Shown here piece after piece: positions 10,201 through 18,721 of a DNA stretch of 64,000 nucleotides (its first letter is position 1; the number at the start of each line of letters is the position of its first letter). Below the pieces are notes generated by a model, which saw nothing but the letters and a program-made list of their open reading frames with translations, had not been told where the DNA came from and ran no database searches. Origin of the DNA: Gemmatimonadaceae bacterium (GTDB lineage Bacteria; Gemmatimonadota; Gemmatimonadetes; Gemmatimonadales; Gemmatimonadaceae); contig JAUQWM010000014.1 in NCBI GenBank assembly GCA_030835125.1, positions 1-64,000 on the forward strand. Direction: 5' to 3'. The translations under genes and the position numbers were made by a program.

Positions 10201-13200
10201 TCGAGGCCCAGTCGGAGCGCCTGGCACCATCCCGGCGCACCCAGATCCGGGCCGTGGCCGGAGCGCTCGGGACACGCATCGGCGGCGAGTTCAGGGAGGC
10301 ATTCACGCAGAACGGCTCCGCCCTGATGATGGGGTCCTCGGCGGTGAACCTGGCCCGGGCGTGGCAGTCGGGCGCACCCGGCGCCCTCGGCTACGCGGCG
10401 TTCACCGAGGCCATCAATTACATGCCGGATGCCATCCAGACACCGTTCACCGTGGTGGATCTCCTCGCCAAGGTGAAGCGTGGCGAGTACGTCGGCGCCG
10501 CCTGGTCGGGATCGCTGTTTGCGGCCATGTCGCAGGCGCCGGTGCTGGGACACGCGATGCTTGCCTACAACATCACGACCGGCACGCTGGACATCGCCCA
10601 CACGCACTTCGTCACCCGGATCGACCAGGACCTGACCGAGCAGGCGCTGAAGTCGCGCCCGCGCAACGAGCAGGGCGGCGGCCTCCCCGACGGAGTCCGC
10701 GCCCGTCCCAACCGGTTCCCGGATGCGAAGGAATCCGTCTACAACGGCAGCGGCCCTGGTTTCCCGCTCTTCTTCGGCCGTTACGTCAAGGAGCACGGGC
10801 CGAACACCAGCCCTGAATACCTCGACGGCACGGTCCCCCACGACGCGCTGTCCGACGACCAACTCGCCGACTCGGCGTCGTTCGAGTTCGCGCCGCAGAT
10901 CGACAGCATCCTGCGCGCCGCCAACCTCACCCCGGGCACGCAAGCCTGGGCGGGTCGCGCCTGGGACCTGAAGCGGAAGTATGGCTTCGACATCCCCTTC
11001 TACCGGCGCATGACGAAGGTGTACCAGGAGAAGTACAGGTTCCTCACCTACTTCGAGAACTGGCCGAGCCCGTACAACAAGGAATACCTCGAAGAGTGCC
11101 GCATGGACGTGTACGACTGGTTCGTGCAGCAGCCGCCCGGTTACAAGCTCGAGCTGGCCGGGGACGCGACGTTCTGGTTCGGCGACCAGACCGACAAGAT
11201 GCAGGAAATGATCGCCAGGCAGTGCGCGTTGATCCTGGGCAGCATCCACGAGATCACCGAGCACGCCGACGAGGTGGACAAGTCCAACCTCAAGGCCTTC
11301 AAGGAAGCGATGAAGCGCGGCTTCGACGCCGAGCGTTCCCTGCTCGCGGCAAAGCGCGCCCTCCATGCGCGCATCCAGGCGGATGAGCAGAAAGCGGCCG
11401 CCGAGGTGGAGAAGCGGGCCCTCGAGCTGGCCACCCGGCACAAGACCCAGCTCGTGATCAGCTACCCATTCACGTACGCGACCGAGGAGGATCTCTCGCT
11501 CCTCGACGTCGACGTGCGCACCCTCGCGGTCACGGTCAAACAACCGACGAGCGTTGACCTGAAACAGGAGCTGGGAACGGCCACGGAAGGTGCCCCCGCG
11601 GGATGGGAGCCGGGGCCGTCGTGGGCTGACGCGTTCAAGCCTGACAAGGACGGGTTCGTCGCGCGGCGACCCCTCACCGTACCGATGAAGATCACCGGCA
11701 ACCTGCTCGATGCCGACAAGAAGCAGGTTGCCACCGCGTCACTCACCCTGCCGGTCGTGGTGTATGCCCCGACGTTTTCGGGGACGGTCACGGTGAAGGT
11801 CTACGGCATGACGGCCAGGGGTGACAGCACCGAGTATCCCGGCGCCCTCGTCACGCTGGGCAGCGAGACGCAGGCAACGGATGCGTTGAATGGCGTCGCC
11901 ACCTTCGTGCGCCTGAAGCCCGGCCCGCACTCGGTGAAGGTTGCGCCGAGCAAGGGCGACGAACGCCACGGCCCGGGATCCGGTTCCGCGTCACTGGTCG
12001 ACCTACTGCTGACGAAGGACCCGAATGGAACGGAGAGCGCGCGGATCGTCGTGAAGCTTCCGTACATCCCGGAGAAGGTGGTTGCGGATTCAACAGCGAA
12101 TCCGGGCACGAAGAACCCGACCGGCGGGACTGGAACCGGTGCGAAGAACCCCGCCGATTCAGCCGCGAAGAAGGCGGCCGCCGACTCCGCCGCGGAAGCC
12201 GCGGTCGAGGCGGCCGTGGCGAAGCTCGGGCCCCTGACCGCCAGGGCCGAGGCCACGCGCGACCAGGCCATCGCCGCATGCCGGTACGGTGACGCCGCCG
12301 CCGCACAGGAGCAGCTCGTCGCGGCCGCAAGGAGTTTCATCGCGTCGGCTTTCCCGAAGGGCGCACCGGCCGGCATTGCGAGCATGGCACAGGAATACGA
12401 CACGAAGCTCGTCGAGCTGAAGAAGTTCGCCCTGGGCGAGACCGAGGCCAGGGTCCACCTGCGCCGCGGGCTCGCGTTCATCCAGCAGAAGAAGGGAGAA
12501 CCCGCCCTCACCGCCCTCGAGGAGGCGGAGAAGGTCGACAATGTCCCGAAGTGCCTCCATGACCAGATCGTCCAGACGTACAACGAGCTGAAGGCCGACA
12601 TCGAGAAGCGCATCCTGATCATCGACAAGGCGGTGGATGCGGCCAACAACAAGTGTGACTACCCGGCGGCGCGTGCGTTCGGGGAGCAGGTCGAGAAAGA
12701 GGATGCGTCACTCTCGTGGGTCGTGAACGAACTGCCGCGCATCAAGGACCTGGAGAAGAAGCAACAGGACGCGCGCGCCCTCGCCCAGCAGGCCGAGCAG
12801 AAGGCGGCCCTCGCCGAGCAGGCGGCGGGGGCGGGCAACGCCGCGCAGGCCGAGGCGCTGTTCAATGAAGCGATCGCCCTCGCCAACCAGGCGCTCCAGC
12901 TCGCGCCGGCTTGTGACAAGCAGAACTACTCCGACGGGGTCACGGCGCTGGTGGCGCGGAAGACGGCGCTCACCAACCCCACCGTGGACCAGTCGGTCGT
13001 CCTCCTGCTCGACACCAGCGGCAGCATGGGAAGCGGCGGGAAGATGGAGAGCGCCAAGCAGGCGGCCACCGACGCGGTGCGCGCGCTGGGCCCGACGGTG
13101 GAGGTGGCGCTCCTGACGTACGACGGCGGGTGTGCCGGCGGCTATCGGGTGGTGGCCGGGTTCACCACGCAGAAGGCGGGAATCGTCACCGCCATCGCGG

Positions 13201-14039
13201 GACTGAGCCCGGGCGGCGGCACGCCGACCGCGCCTGCGATCGGGTTCGCCCACGACTACATGAAGAAGAGCGCGAGGGGCAAGTCGGCCCAGATCGTCCT
13301 CATGACGGACGGACAGAATGACTGCGGGTCGATGGTCGACGCGGGATCCGGCCTGCGCAACAGCAACATCCCGGTCCGGCTCGACGCGGTCGGCTTCGGT
13401 CTCGACCCGAGCAGCCAGGCGACGAAAGACCTCGGTGACATCGTCCGTGCGTCTGGGGGCGGGGGCGGGGCCTATTCGGCGAACAGTTCGGCCGAACTGA
13501 TCTCCGCGTTCCGGCGGGCGTTCATCACGACCCAGGTGAAGCCGCGGGACCCGATGGTGTCGGGTGCCGCGGGCACGCGACTCGCAGACCTGTTCGCGGC
13601 GGCGATCGCGGCGCTGAAGGCCAACGACATGCGTGGCGCGGTCGGGCAGTTCAAGTCGGCGGTCGACCAGTTCCCGGCCTCACCCGCCGCGCAGTTCAAC
13701 GCATCGCTGGCGTACGAGGCGGCCGGGCAGCCCCTGGCGGCGCTGAACCACGCGCAGCAGTACCTGAAGCTCGCGCCTAACGCCTTCGATGCGGGTTCGG
13801 TGCGCGAACGGGTCACGCAACTGGAGGCCGAGCAGGCGGCCAACCCCCGCGCGATCTACACGCCGAACGACTGCAGCGCGCTCTACCGCTGGGCGCAGCG
13901 GGAGGTGCGTGCCGCGGGCGGCGAGGCTGCCCGGCGCGCCGCCGTCTACGCGATCATGACCACGGCGCAACGGGGCGAGTGCCCCGCGGCCGAGAAGGCC
14001 TACGAGGACTACGTGACGAAGTACGTGAAGAAGCCATAG
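7254..14039 (+). CDS. giant secreted vWA-domain protein (2,261 aa)
   Basis: The start is the ATG at 7254, preceded by GGGAGGT at about 7 bases; longer upstream readings run into the M48 gene. A signal peptide is followed by a long mostly helical body of unknown family. Residues 500-511 read GARSDLDYTLYF, reminiscent of the G-S-DxD core of nucleotidyltransferase folds (weak). Residues about 1505-1575 look like a carboxypeptidase-regulatory beta-sandwich. A Pro/Gly/Ala/Lys linker lies at about 1610-1650, followed by coiled coil. A von Willebrand A domain starts near 1912, with MIDAS DTSGS at 1920-1924 and TDG at 2018-2020. TPR-like helices close the protein at about 2098-2190. It is probably periplasmic or cell-surface. 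A metal-dependent adhesion or assembly role is only inference. Confidence 0.85.
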   Translation: MRSRSLGAVARRFVDVRAAAALLLLVAGRATAQQYEYPVVPPVLYVVGKPEFGTPADGSRRVTLYKDIGQATAAAGGQPVYRILRHALDRTSEGTAFLKSVQAARNEDGPFQITLTSEQSLVETLHRNSKVPGDLGPANPNWKLTGRYQGLLKDMNAEYKPEGGKDDYKNGRFYFPTEGSEAAVNFMQNFKVHVGKDAAGNTILMRRNDAGTLMPIDTRDISSDVPAGQCIFVMDADGNMYVLAREWVIGIKAMGFDGVNHSSIPAGHPIAAAGKLAIHDGKVVAMDNSSGHYHPSNAHLKQAVSQLQTLGIEKGSYDVGFLADDHPGHAYLELDSRKEQRKFVDAPLDDARTGGPLHGDPNARRPDAPADAASALKPEETIPDKQLDVDRRAAEPPPASGTMEADKPVEPPPRALVEDIRKQLAALKPEQIDAAVVKRLYALDPKAAKAIAEAVSKGGLDAHNMKIGQVRKQLDLEVWKKILSEHNIQVETTNQGKNNGARSDLDYTLYFVAEEAGVTIKDLIAEHTATWKALHQLDPAQVEIKVMNGDEFYPDWRNEALGSVEHELLVKDVLGQLRGDAEKYSVPGGNKEQVHNRPLSEGRTEKLRYDPELDKPDVPIERQVISDAGPTREISRRYQGVHAQYNTMNALGNLIQNKAEFFSHTGDQAQDATRRAKYFNRVINLGLGNLRFFPNTYGQIHAGQAAKKEQMKEDFLMRAFGTLARDEGRPAINSSQLRHYKEVIDISMRIEAEKTANANYMDQRESYFRDKYARNAEAFVDLRLGNSPVTPEERKALVLDEMQRLFEHDQKLLLAEAILAGMRQSVARDLTPEGVLRNRLRFDEKTQKFIADPEGAKKVAFERATEVALFFELVNLLPDGTPFEKAFKESLKARAMATAPNKDIETFYEALDKVNAAEIDKFIKGDPESHVQKSMDELRAKRDRAVLELLADRKEKAVEFARQKGVRADPSTVAPADVHAHILEAQSERLAPSRRTQIRAVAGALGTRIGGEFREAFTQNGSALMMGSSAVNLARAWQSGAPGALGYAAFTEAINYMPDAIQTPFTVVDLLAKVKRGEYVGAAWSGSLFAAMSQAPVLGHAMLAYNITTGTLDIAHTHFVTRIDQDLTEQALKSRPRNEQGGGLPDGVRARPNRFPDAKESVYNGSGPGFPLFFGRYVKEHGPNTSPEYLDGTVPHDALSDDQLADSASFEFAPQIDSILRAANLTPGTQAWAGRAWDLKRKYGFDIPFYRRMTKVYQEKYRFLTYFENWPSPYNKEYLEECRMDVYDWFVQQPPGYKLELAGDATFWFGDQTDKMQEMIARQCALILGSIHEITEHADEVDKSNLKAFKEAMKRGFDAERSLLAAKRALHARIQADEQKAAAEVEKRALELATRHKTQLVISYPFTYATEEDLSLLDVDVRTLAVTVKQPTSVDLKQELGTATEGAPAGWEPGPSWADAFKPDKDGFVARRPLTVPMKITGNLLDADKKQVATASLTLPVVVYAPTFSGTVTVKVYGMTARGDSTEYPGALVTLGSETQATDALNGVATFVRLKPGPHSVKVAPSKGDERHGPGSGSASLVDLLLTKDPNGTESARIVVKLPYIPEKVVADSTANPGTKNPTGGTGTGAKNPADSAAKKAAADSAAEAAVEAAVAKLGPLTARAEATRDQAIAACRYGDAAAAQEQLVAAARSFIASAFPKGAPAGIASMAQEYDTKLVELKKFALGETEARVHLRRGLAFIQQKKGEPALTALEEAEKVDNVPKCLHDQIVQTYNELKADIEKRILIIDKAVDAANNKCDYPAARAFGEQVEKEDASLSWVVNELPRIKDLEKKQQDARALAQQAEQKAALAEQAAGAGNAAQAEALFNEAIALANQALQLAPACDKQNYSDGVTALVARKTALTNPTVDQSVVLLLDTSGSMGSGGKMESAKQAATDAVRALGPTVEVALLTYDGGCAGGYRVVAGFTTQKAGIVTAIAGLSPGGGTPTAPAIGFAHDYMKKSARGKSAQIVLMTDGQNDCGSMVDAGSGLRNSNIPVRLDAVGFGLDPSSQATKDLGDIVRASGGGGGAYSANSSAELISAFRRAFITTQVKPRDPMVSGAAGTRLADLFAAAIAALKANDMRGAVGQFKSAVDQFPASPAAQFNASLAYEAAGQPLAALNHAQQYLKLAPNAFDAGSVRERVTQLEAEQAANPRAIYTPNDCSALYRWAQREVRAAGGEAARRAAVYAIMTTAQRGECPAAEKAYEDYVTKYVKKP

Positions 14040-14128
14040 CGCAGGCCGCCAGCTCGCCGCCCCGTACTGGACCCCAACCCGCCGCCAGGGTAAGATCGCT
14101 CGCTCCTCGGACCCAAGGGAGGTACGGA

Positions 14129-15523
14129 ATGCAGGTCGCATCGCGCCCCGGTGGGCGGCCGCCGCGGATTGCCCTCATCTCCCCGAAGGGTCCGCTCTAT
14201 CGGCATCGGGGGGGCATCTGGAAGAAGTCCCTCCGGTACCAGCCGCTGACGCTCACCACCCTGGCGGCGCTGATTCCGGAGGACGTTCCGCACACGGTCG
14301 CCCTGTACGACGAGGGTATCTGCGACGTCCCCCTCGACCTGGACGTTTCGCTGGTGGGCATTACGGTCATCACCGGCACCGCCGTGCGCGCGTATGAGCT
14401 CGCCGATCATTTCCGGTCGCGCGGGATCGCCGTCGTCCTTGGCGGTCCGCATGTCACGCTCATCCCGGAGGACGCCCAACCGCACGCCGATGCCGTCGTG
14501 GTCGGCTACGCCGAGGACACCTGGCCGCAACTCATCCGTGATTTCACGGCCGGCGCGCTGCAGCCGCGGTACACGCAGGCGCCGGGTCTCAGCCTGGCCG
14601 GCCGTCCGTTCGCCAGGCGCGACTTGCTGCCCAGCCGGCACTTCCTGACCAACAACGTGTTCGAGGCAACGCGCGGCTGCGTCCACGCCTGTGAATTCTG
14701 CGTGGTGCCCACCGCCTGGGGCCGGCGCCCGTTCCAGAAGCCGGTGCAGGAGGTCGTGGCCGACATCCGCCAGCACGGGGCGCGCAAGCTCATCTTCGTC
14801 GACCTCAACCTGATCGCCGATCGCGCCTATGCCCTCGAGCTCTTCACCGCGCTGATCCCGCTGCGGCTGCAATGGTACGGACTGTCCACGGTCCTGCTGG
14901 CGGACGACGAGGAACTGCTCGCGCTCGCCCAGCGCAGCGGATGCAGGGGACTCCTCATGGGCCTGGAGTCCCTGTCCACCGTGAACCTCAAGGGAAACCG
15001 GAAGGGATTCAACTCGCCCGATCACTACGCGACGGTGGTCGACCGGCTGCACGCCCACGGCATTGCCCTGCAGGGCTGCTTCGTCTTCGGGCTCGACGAC
15101 GATCGCCCCGACGTCTTCCTCCGGACTGCCGAGTTCGCGGTGCAGGCCGGGATCGACCTGCCACGCTTCGCGGTCGTGACGCCGTTCCCGAACACGCCGC
15201 TGTACAAGCGGCTCGACGCGGAAGGGCGCATCCTGACGAAGAACTGGGAGCTGTACGACGCTCAGCACGTGGTCTTCCAGCCTCGCCACATGAGCGTGCA
15301 GGAGCTTCAGGAAGGGATCGAGGCGGCGTGGCAGCACGCGTACAGCTACCGGTCCATCTGGCGGCGCATCCGCGCCTCGCCGGCGCCCTGGCCCGTGCGG
15401 CTCGGGACCAACATCGGCTACCGGTTCTACACGAACAACCTCTCGCGGTTCTACAACTGCGACTGGATCATCGGGCGCACCGTGAATGCCCCGGCGCCGG
15501 CCCTCACGCGCGCCGCCTCCTGA
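14129..15523 (+). CDS. B12-binding-type radical SAM enzyme, first copy
   Basis: The 464-residue protein starts at an ATG preceded by GGGAGGT. The N-terminal 150 residues have the Rossmann pattern of cobalamin-binding domains (LVGITVITGTAVRAYELA, VVLGGPHVTLIPEDA). The radical SAM cluster ligands are C184, C188 and C191 in GCVHACEFC. Later signatures are LMGLESLS, CFVFGLDDD and VTPFPNTPLYKRL, as in HpnR/BchE-like enzymes. It should catalyse a SAM-radical step (methylation, cyclisation or C-C bond change) on an unknown substrate. It is the first gene of a five-gene operon, and its stop lies 5 bases before the second radical SAM gene. Confidence 0.93.
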   Translation: MQVASRPGGRPPRIALISPKGPLYRHRGGIWKKSLRYQPLTLTTLAALIPEDVPHTVALYDEGICDVPLDLDVSLVGITVITGTAVRAYELADHFRSRGIAVVLGGPHVTLIPEDAQPHADAVVVGYAEDTWPQLIRDFTAGALQPRYTQAPGLSLAGRPFARRDLLPSRHFLTNNVFEATRGCVHACEFCVVPTAWGRRPFQKPVQEVVADIRQHGARKLIFVDLNLIADRAYALELFTALIPLRLQWYGLSTVLLADDEELLALAQRSGCRGLLMGLESLSTVNLKGNRKGFNSPDHYATVVDRLHAHGIALQGCFVFGLDDDRPDVFLRTAEFAVQAGIDLPRFAVVTPFPNTPLYKRLDAEGRILTKNWELYDAQHVVFQPRHMSVQELQEGIEAAWQHAYSYRSIWRRIRASPAPWPVRLGTNIGYRFYTNNLSRFYNCDWIIGRTVNAPAPALTRAAS

Positions 15524-15528
15524 CGCGC

Positions 15529-16884
15529 ATGCGCCTGACGATCATTCATCCCTGCGTTGGGCGGAAGCCGGGGCAGCAGTACATCCGCACCTGGCAGATG
15601 GAACCGCTGCCGGCGGCGACGCTCGCCGGCCTGACGCCGGCCGACGTCACCGTCCGGTTCCACGACGACCGGATGGAGATCATCCCGTTCGACGAGCCTA
15701 CGGACCTCGTGGCGATCAGCGTCGAGACCTACACCGCCAAGCGCGCCTACCAGATCGCCAGCGAGTATCGGCGCCGGAAGGTCCCGGTGGTGATGGGCGG
15801 CTTCCACGCCAGCCTCTGCCCCGACGAAGTCGCTCGCTACGCGGAAGCGGTGGTCACCGGCGAGGCCGAGCAACTCTGGGCCCGGGTGATCGACGATGCC
15901 CGCCACGGGACCCTCGAGAAGTTCTACCGGGCGCAGGGCCGTCCGTCACTCGCCGGCCTTAAGCCGGACCGGTCCATCTTCCGCGGCAAGCGGTACCTGC
16001 CCGTGGGCCTCGTCGAGGCCGGGCGCGGCTGCCACTTCAGTTGCGAGTTCTGCGCCGTGCAGACGGTGTTCGAGGCGACACAGACCCGCCGGCCCATCGA
16101 CGACATACTTGCCGAGCTGCGCGCGCTCAAGGACTCGAAGAAACTCTTCTTCTTCGTCGACGACAACATCACGTCGAACCTCCGGCAGGCGAAGGAGTTC
16201 TTCCGCGCCCTCATCCCCCTCGGGATCCGCTGGGTCAGCCAGTCGAGCATCAACGCCGCGCACGACGAGGAGTTCCTCGACCTGCTGGTGCGCAGTGGAT
16301 GTCAGGGGGTGCTGATCGGGTTCGAGAGCCTGAACCCGGACAACCTGCTGTCGATGAACAAGCGGTTCAACACGGCCAAGGGAGGGTTCGAGGCTGCGCT
16401 GGCCAACCTGCGGCGGCACCGGATCCGTATCTATGGGACGTTCATCTTCGGATACGACGGCGACACGGCCGACAGTTTCGGGCCCACCGTGGAGTTCGCC
16501 CAGCGCCACGGCTTCTATATCGCCGCATTCAACCACCTGACCCCGTTCCCCGCCACGCCGCTGTACCAGCGGCTGCAGGCCGAGAGCCGGCTGCTCTACG
16601 ATGCCTGGTGGCTCGACGATCGCTACAGCTACAACCGCATCCCCTTCCAGCCGCGCGGGATGTCGCCCGATGACCTGCAGCGCGCCTGCCTCACCGCGCG
16701 CCGGCGCTTCTATGGCTGGGGGAGCATCCTGCGGCGCAGCATGGACGTCGTGAACCGCAGCGATGCCTTCATGTGGCGCAATTTCTACCTTATCAACTCG
16801 CTGCACCGGCAGGACGTGAGCCTGCGCGATCACTATCCGCTGGGAGACGAGGCGTGGCAGGGACCGCTGCTCTCGGCGAACTGA
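15529..16884 (+). CDS. B12-binding-type radical SAM enzyme, second copy
   Basis: The 451-residue protein is related to its upstream neighbour but clearly diverged. The cobalamin-like N-terminus includes TDLVAISVETYTAKRAYQIA and VVMGGFHASLCPDE. Cluster ligands are C168, C172 and C175 in GCHFSCEFC. Further signatures are FFFVDDNITSN, LIGFESLNPDN, TFIFGYDGD and LTPFPATPLYQRL. The ATG lies 5 bases after the previous stop. Paired radical SAM enzymes acting successively on one scaffold are common in natural-product and membrane-lipid pathways; that role here is inference. The longer reading frame upstream of the ATG overlaps the first enzyme and is not used. Confidence 0.92.
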   Translation: MRLTIIHPCVGRKPGQQYIRTWQMEPLPAATLAGLTPADVTVRFHDDRMEIIPFDEPTDLVAISVETYTAKRAYQIASEYRRRKVPVVMGGFHASLCPDEVARYAEAVVTGEAEQLWARVIDDARHGTLEKFYRAQGRPSLAGLKPDRSIFRGKRYLPVGLVEAGRGCHFSCEFCAVQTVFEATQTRRPIDDILAELRALKDSKKLFFFVDDNITSNLRQAKEFFRALIPLGIRWVSQSSINAAHDEEFLDLLVRSGCQGVLIGFESLNPDNLLSMNKRFNTAKGGFEAALANLRRHRIRIYGTFIFGYDGDTADSFGPTVEFAQRHGFYIAAFNHLTPFPATPLYQRLQAESRLLYDAWWLDDRYSYNRIPFQPRGMSPDDLQRACLTARRRFYGWGSILRRSMDVVNRSDAFMWRNFYLINSLHRQDVSLRDHYPLGDEAWQGPLLSAN

Positions 16885-17978
16885 GCGAAGCACCCCCGAC
16901 AGGACTGTCACTCGCCCAGTCGGCGGACGATGCCGCGCTGCGCGCGCTGCTGCGACGTTCGGTGCTGCCGGGTCCTGTGCGGGTCGCCCTGACGCGTGAG
17001 CCATGCTACGCGGCGGGCGAGGGCCTTGCCGGAGCCGAGGATACCACGCTGGTCTCGCGTCGCGATGGGCGGATCGCCGGCATCGGGCGGTGCAGCGTGA
17101 ACACGCAGGTGCTCGACGGGCGGGCGTCGCGGGTCGGCTATCTCGCCGAACTGCGCGTGATCCCCGGTTCGCCGGGTGCGCCACGCATGCTCCGCGAGGG
17201 CTACGAGTACCTCGAGACGCACGTCGCCCCGACGCTCGATGCGTGCTTCACGAGCATCGGGGCGGGCAACGAACGCGCTCGGCGCGTGCTGGAACGCGGC
17301 GCGCGCTTCGGGCTTCCTGCCTATCGACGACTGGGTGACCTGGTCACGCTCGTGGCCCCCATCCCGCCGATGCGGATCGCTTCCACCGAACGCGAGGTGA
17401 TCGTCGACGAGGATGCGCTCCTTGCGTTCCTTCGCGTCCAGTCGGCGCGTTCCCGGCTTGGGCTTGCATGGACGGATGTCCAGTGGAACGCGCTTTCGGC
17501 GCACGGGATCGACCACAGCAGCTTCGTCGTCGTCATGCGCGATCGGCGCGTGGCCGGCGCCGCCGCCATCTGGGACCAGCGGGCCTTCCGGCAGGTCGTC
17601 GTGGATGGTTACGACGGCGCTCTCCGGTACACCCGTCCGCTGGTGAACGTCGCTCTCGCGCTGCGCGGCGAGCCGCGCCTGCCGCCTCCGGGATCCGTCC
17701 TCGCCCAGGGGATGCTGCTTGGCGCTTCGGTGGTCGACCCCTCGGACTGGCCGGCGCTCTGGGCGGCAATCGCGCACCGGGCTGCGGGCACGGGGTTGCG
17801 GTGGCTCGTCGTTTCCCGAGCGGCCGGCGATCCCGAACTCGATATCCTGCGCCGGACGCTGCACGCCCGCGAGTATCGCACGACGCTCTATGACGTGCGG
17901 TGGCGCATGATGAACCAGCGCGGACTCCTTCCGCCTGGCGAGGCGCGGCCATTGCGTCCCGAGGTCAGCCTCCTGTGA
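16854..17978 (+). CDS. GNAT-like protein of radical SAM/GH3 operon
   Basis: The 374-residue protein is read from a GTG inside the 3' end of the radical SAM gene; GGGAG lies about 8 bases before it, but the start is not certain. The first half has an acetyltransferase-like pattern (TTLVSRRDGRIAGIG, YLAELRVIPGSPGAPRMLREG, SIGAGNERARRVLERG). The second half repeats a similar plan (VVVMRDRRVAGAAAIWDQ). It may be a double GNAT fold without a classical QxxGxG/A loop. It could transfer an acyl group or act as a substrate-binding partner. The stop overlaps the next start as GTGA. Confidence 0.7.
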   Translation: MAGTAALGELSEAPPTGLSLAQSADDAALRALLRRSVLPGPVRVALTREPCYAAGEGLAGAEDTTLVSRRDGRIAGIGRCSVNTQVLDGRASRVGYLAELRVIPGSPGAPRMLREGYEYLETHVAPTLDACFTSIGAGNERARRVLERGARFGLPAYRRLGDLVTLVAPIPPMRIASTEREVIVDEDALLAFLRVQSARSRLGLAWTDVQWNALSAHGIDHSSFVVVMRDRRVAGAAAIWDQRAFRQVVVDGYDGALRYTRPLVNVALALRGEPRLPPPGSVLAQGMLLGASVVDPSDWPALWAAIAHRAAGTGLRWLVVSRAAGDPELDILRRTLHAREYRTTLYDVRWRMMNQRGLLPPGEARPLRPEVSLL

Positions 17979-18721
17979 CGGCACTGTTCCCGGCCTCGGG
18001 CGAATCCATCGTGCTCGGCGATGGCGCCGTGGCCACGCCGCGCGCCGCCCTCAGCATTGCCGCGCGCCACGAGATGCGACGCCTGATGGTGGCGCACTTC
18101 GACGGCGTCACCGAGACCCAGTTCGACCGGGACCTCGCCTCGAAGGACTGGGTCCTCAGGTTCTCGCGCGATGGCGTCCTGGTGGGTTTCTCCACGATGC
18201 AGGTCTACGGTGCCACGCACGATGGTCGCGCCGTGAACGTGATCTACTCCGGCGACACGGTCATGGCGCCCGAGGCGTGGGGTTCGCCGATTCTCGCCCG
18301 CGCCTGGATTGCGCTGGTGCGCAGGCTCCAGGAGGCGCGACCCGGGGCGCCCTGGTACTGGCTGCTCCTCTCGTCAGGCTTCCGCACGTACCGCTTCCTG
18401 CCGGTGTTCTGGAGGGAGTTCTGGCCCCGGCATGACGCCGCGACGCCCTCGGACATCCGTTCACTGCGCGATGACCTCGCGCGCAGCCGTTTCGGTGCGT
18501 CGTTCGACGCGGACCGCGGGGTCGTCCGGTTCGCGTATCCGCAACGACTGCGCGCCCACCTGGCCGCCATCCCGGACGGAAAGGAGGCCGATCCACACGT
18601 GCGCTTCTTCCTCGAGCGGAACCCCGGTCATGCCGCCGGCGACGAGCTGGTCTGCCTCACCGAGCTGAGTGACGCCAACCTCACCGCGGCCGGCGCCCGC
18701 ATGGTCCGCGCGCCCCGGTGA
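17975..18721 (+). CDS. unknown protein of radical SAM/GH3 operon
   Basis: The 248-residue cytoplasmic protein starts at a GTG overlapping the previous stop (GTGA), and its own stop overlaps the next GTG in the same way, so translation is coupled on both sides. I do not recognise the family. Visible features are an N-terminal helix (MRRLMVAHFDGVTETQFDRDL), a beta-rich middle (GVLVGFSTMQVYGA, NVIYSGDTVM) and a C-terminal FFLERNPGHAAGDELVCLTEL. The sheet-helix order is compatible with a diverged GNAT fold. The strict coupling implies a job in the same pathway as the GH3 enzyme. Confidence 0.7.
   Translation: MTALFPASGESIVLGDGAVATPRAALSIAARHEMRRLMVAHFDGVTETQFDRDLASKDWVLRFSRDGVLVGFSTMQVYGATHDGRAVNVIYSGDTVMAPEAWGSPILARAWIALVRRLQEARPGAPWYWLLLSSGFRTYRFLPVFWREFWPRHDAATPSDIRSLRDDLARSRFGASFDADRGVVRFAYPQRLRAHLAAIPDGKEADPHVRFFLERNPGHAAGDELVCLTELSDANLTAAGARMVRAPR

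Noticed and set aside
9156-11543. Long open frame (795 codons) on the minus strand
   Set aside because: It lies wholly inside the giant vWA gene, has low-complexity Arg/Leu/Val-rich composition and no recognisable motif. It is a GC-rich shadow frame.
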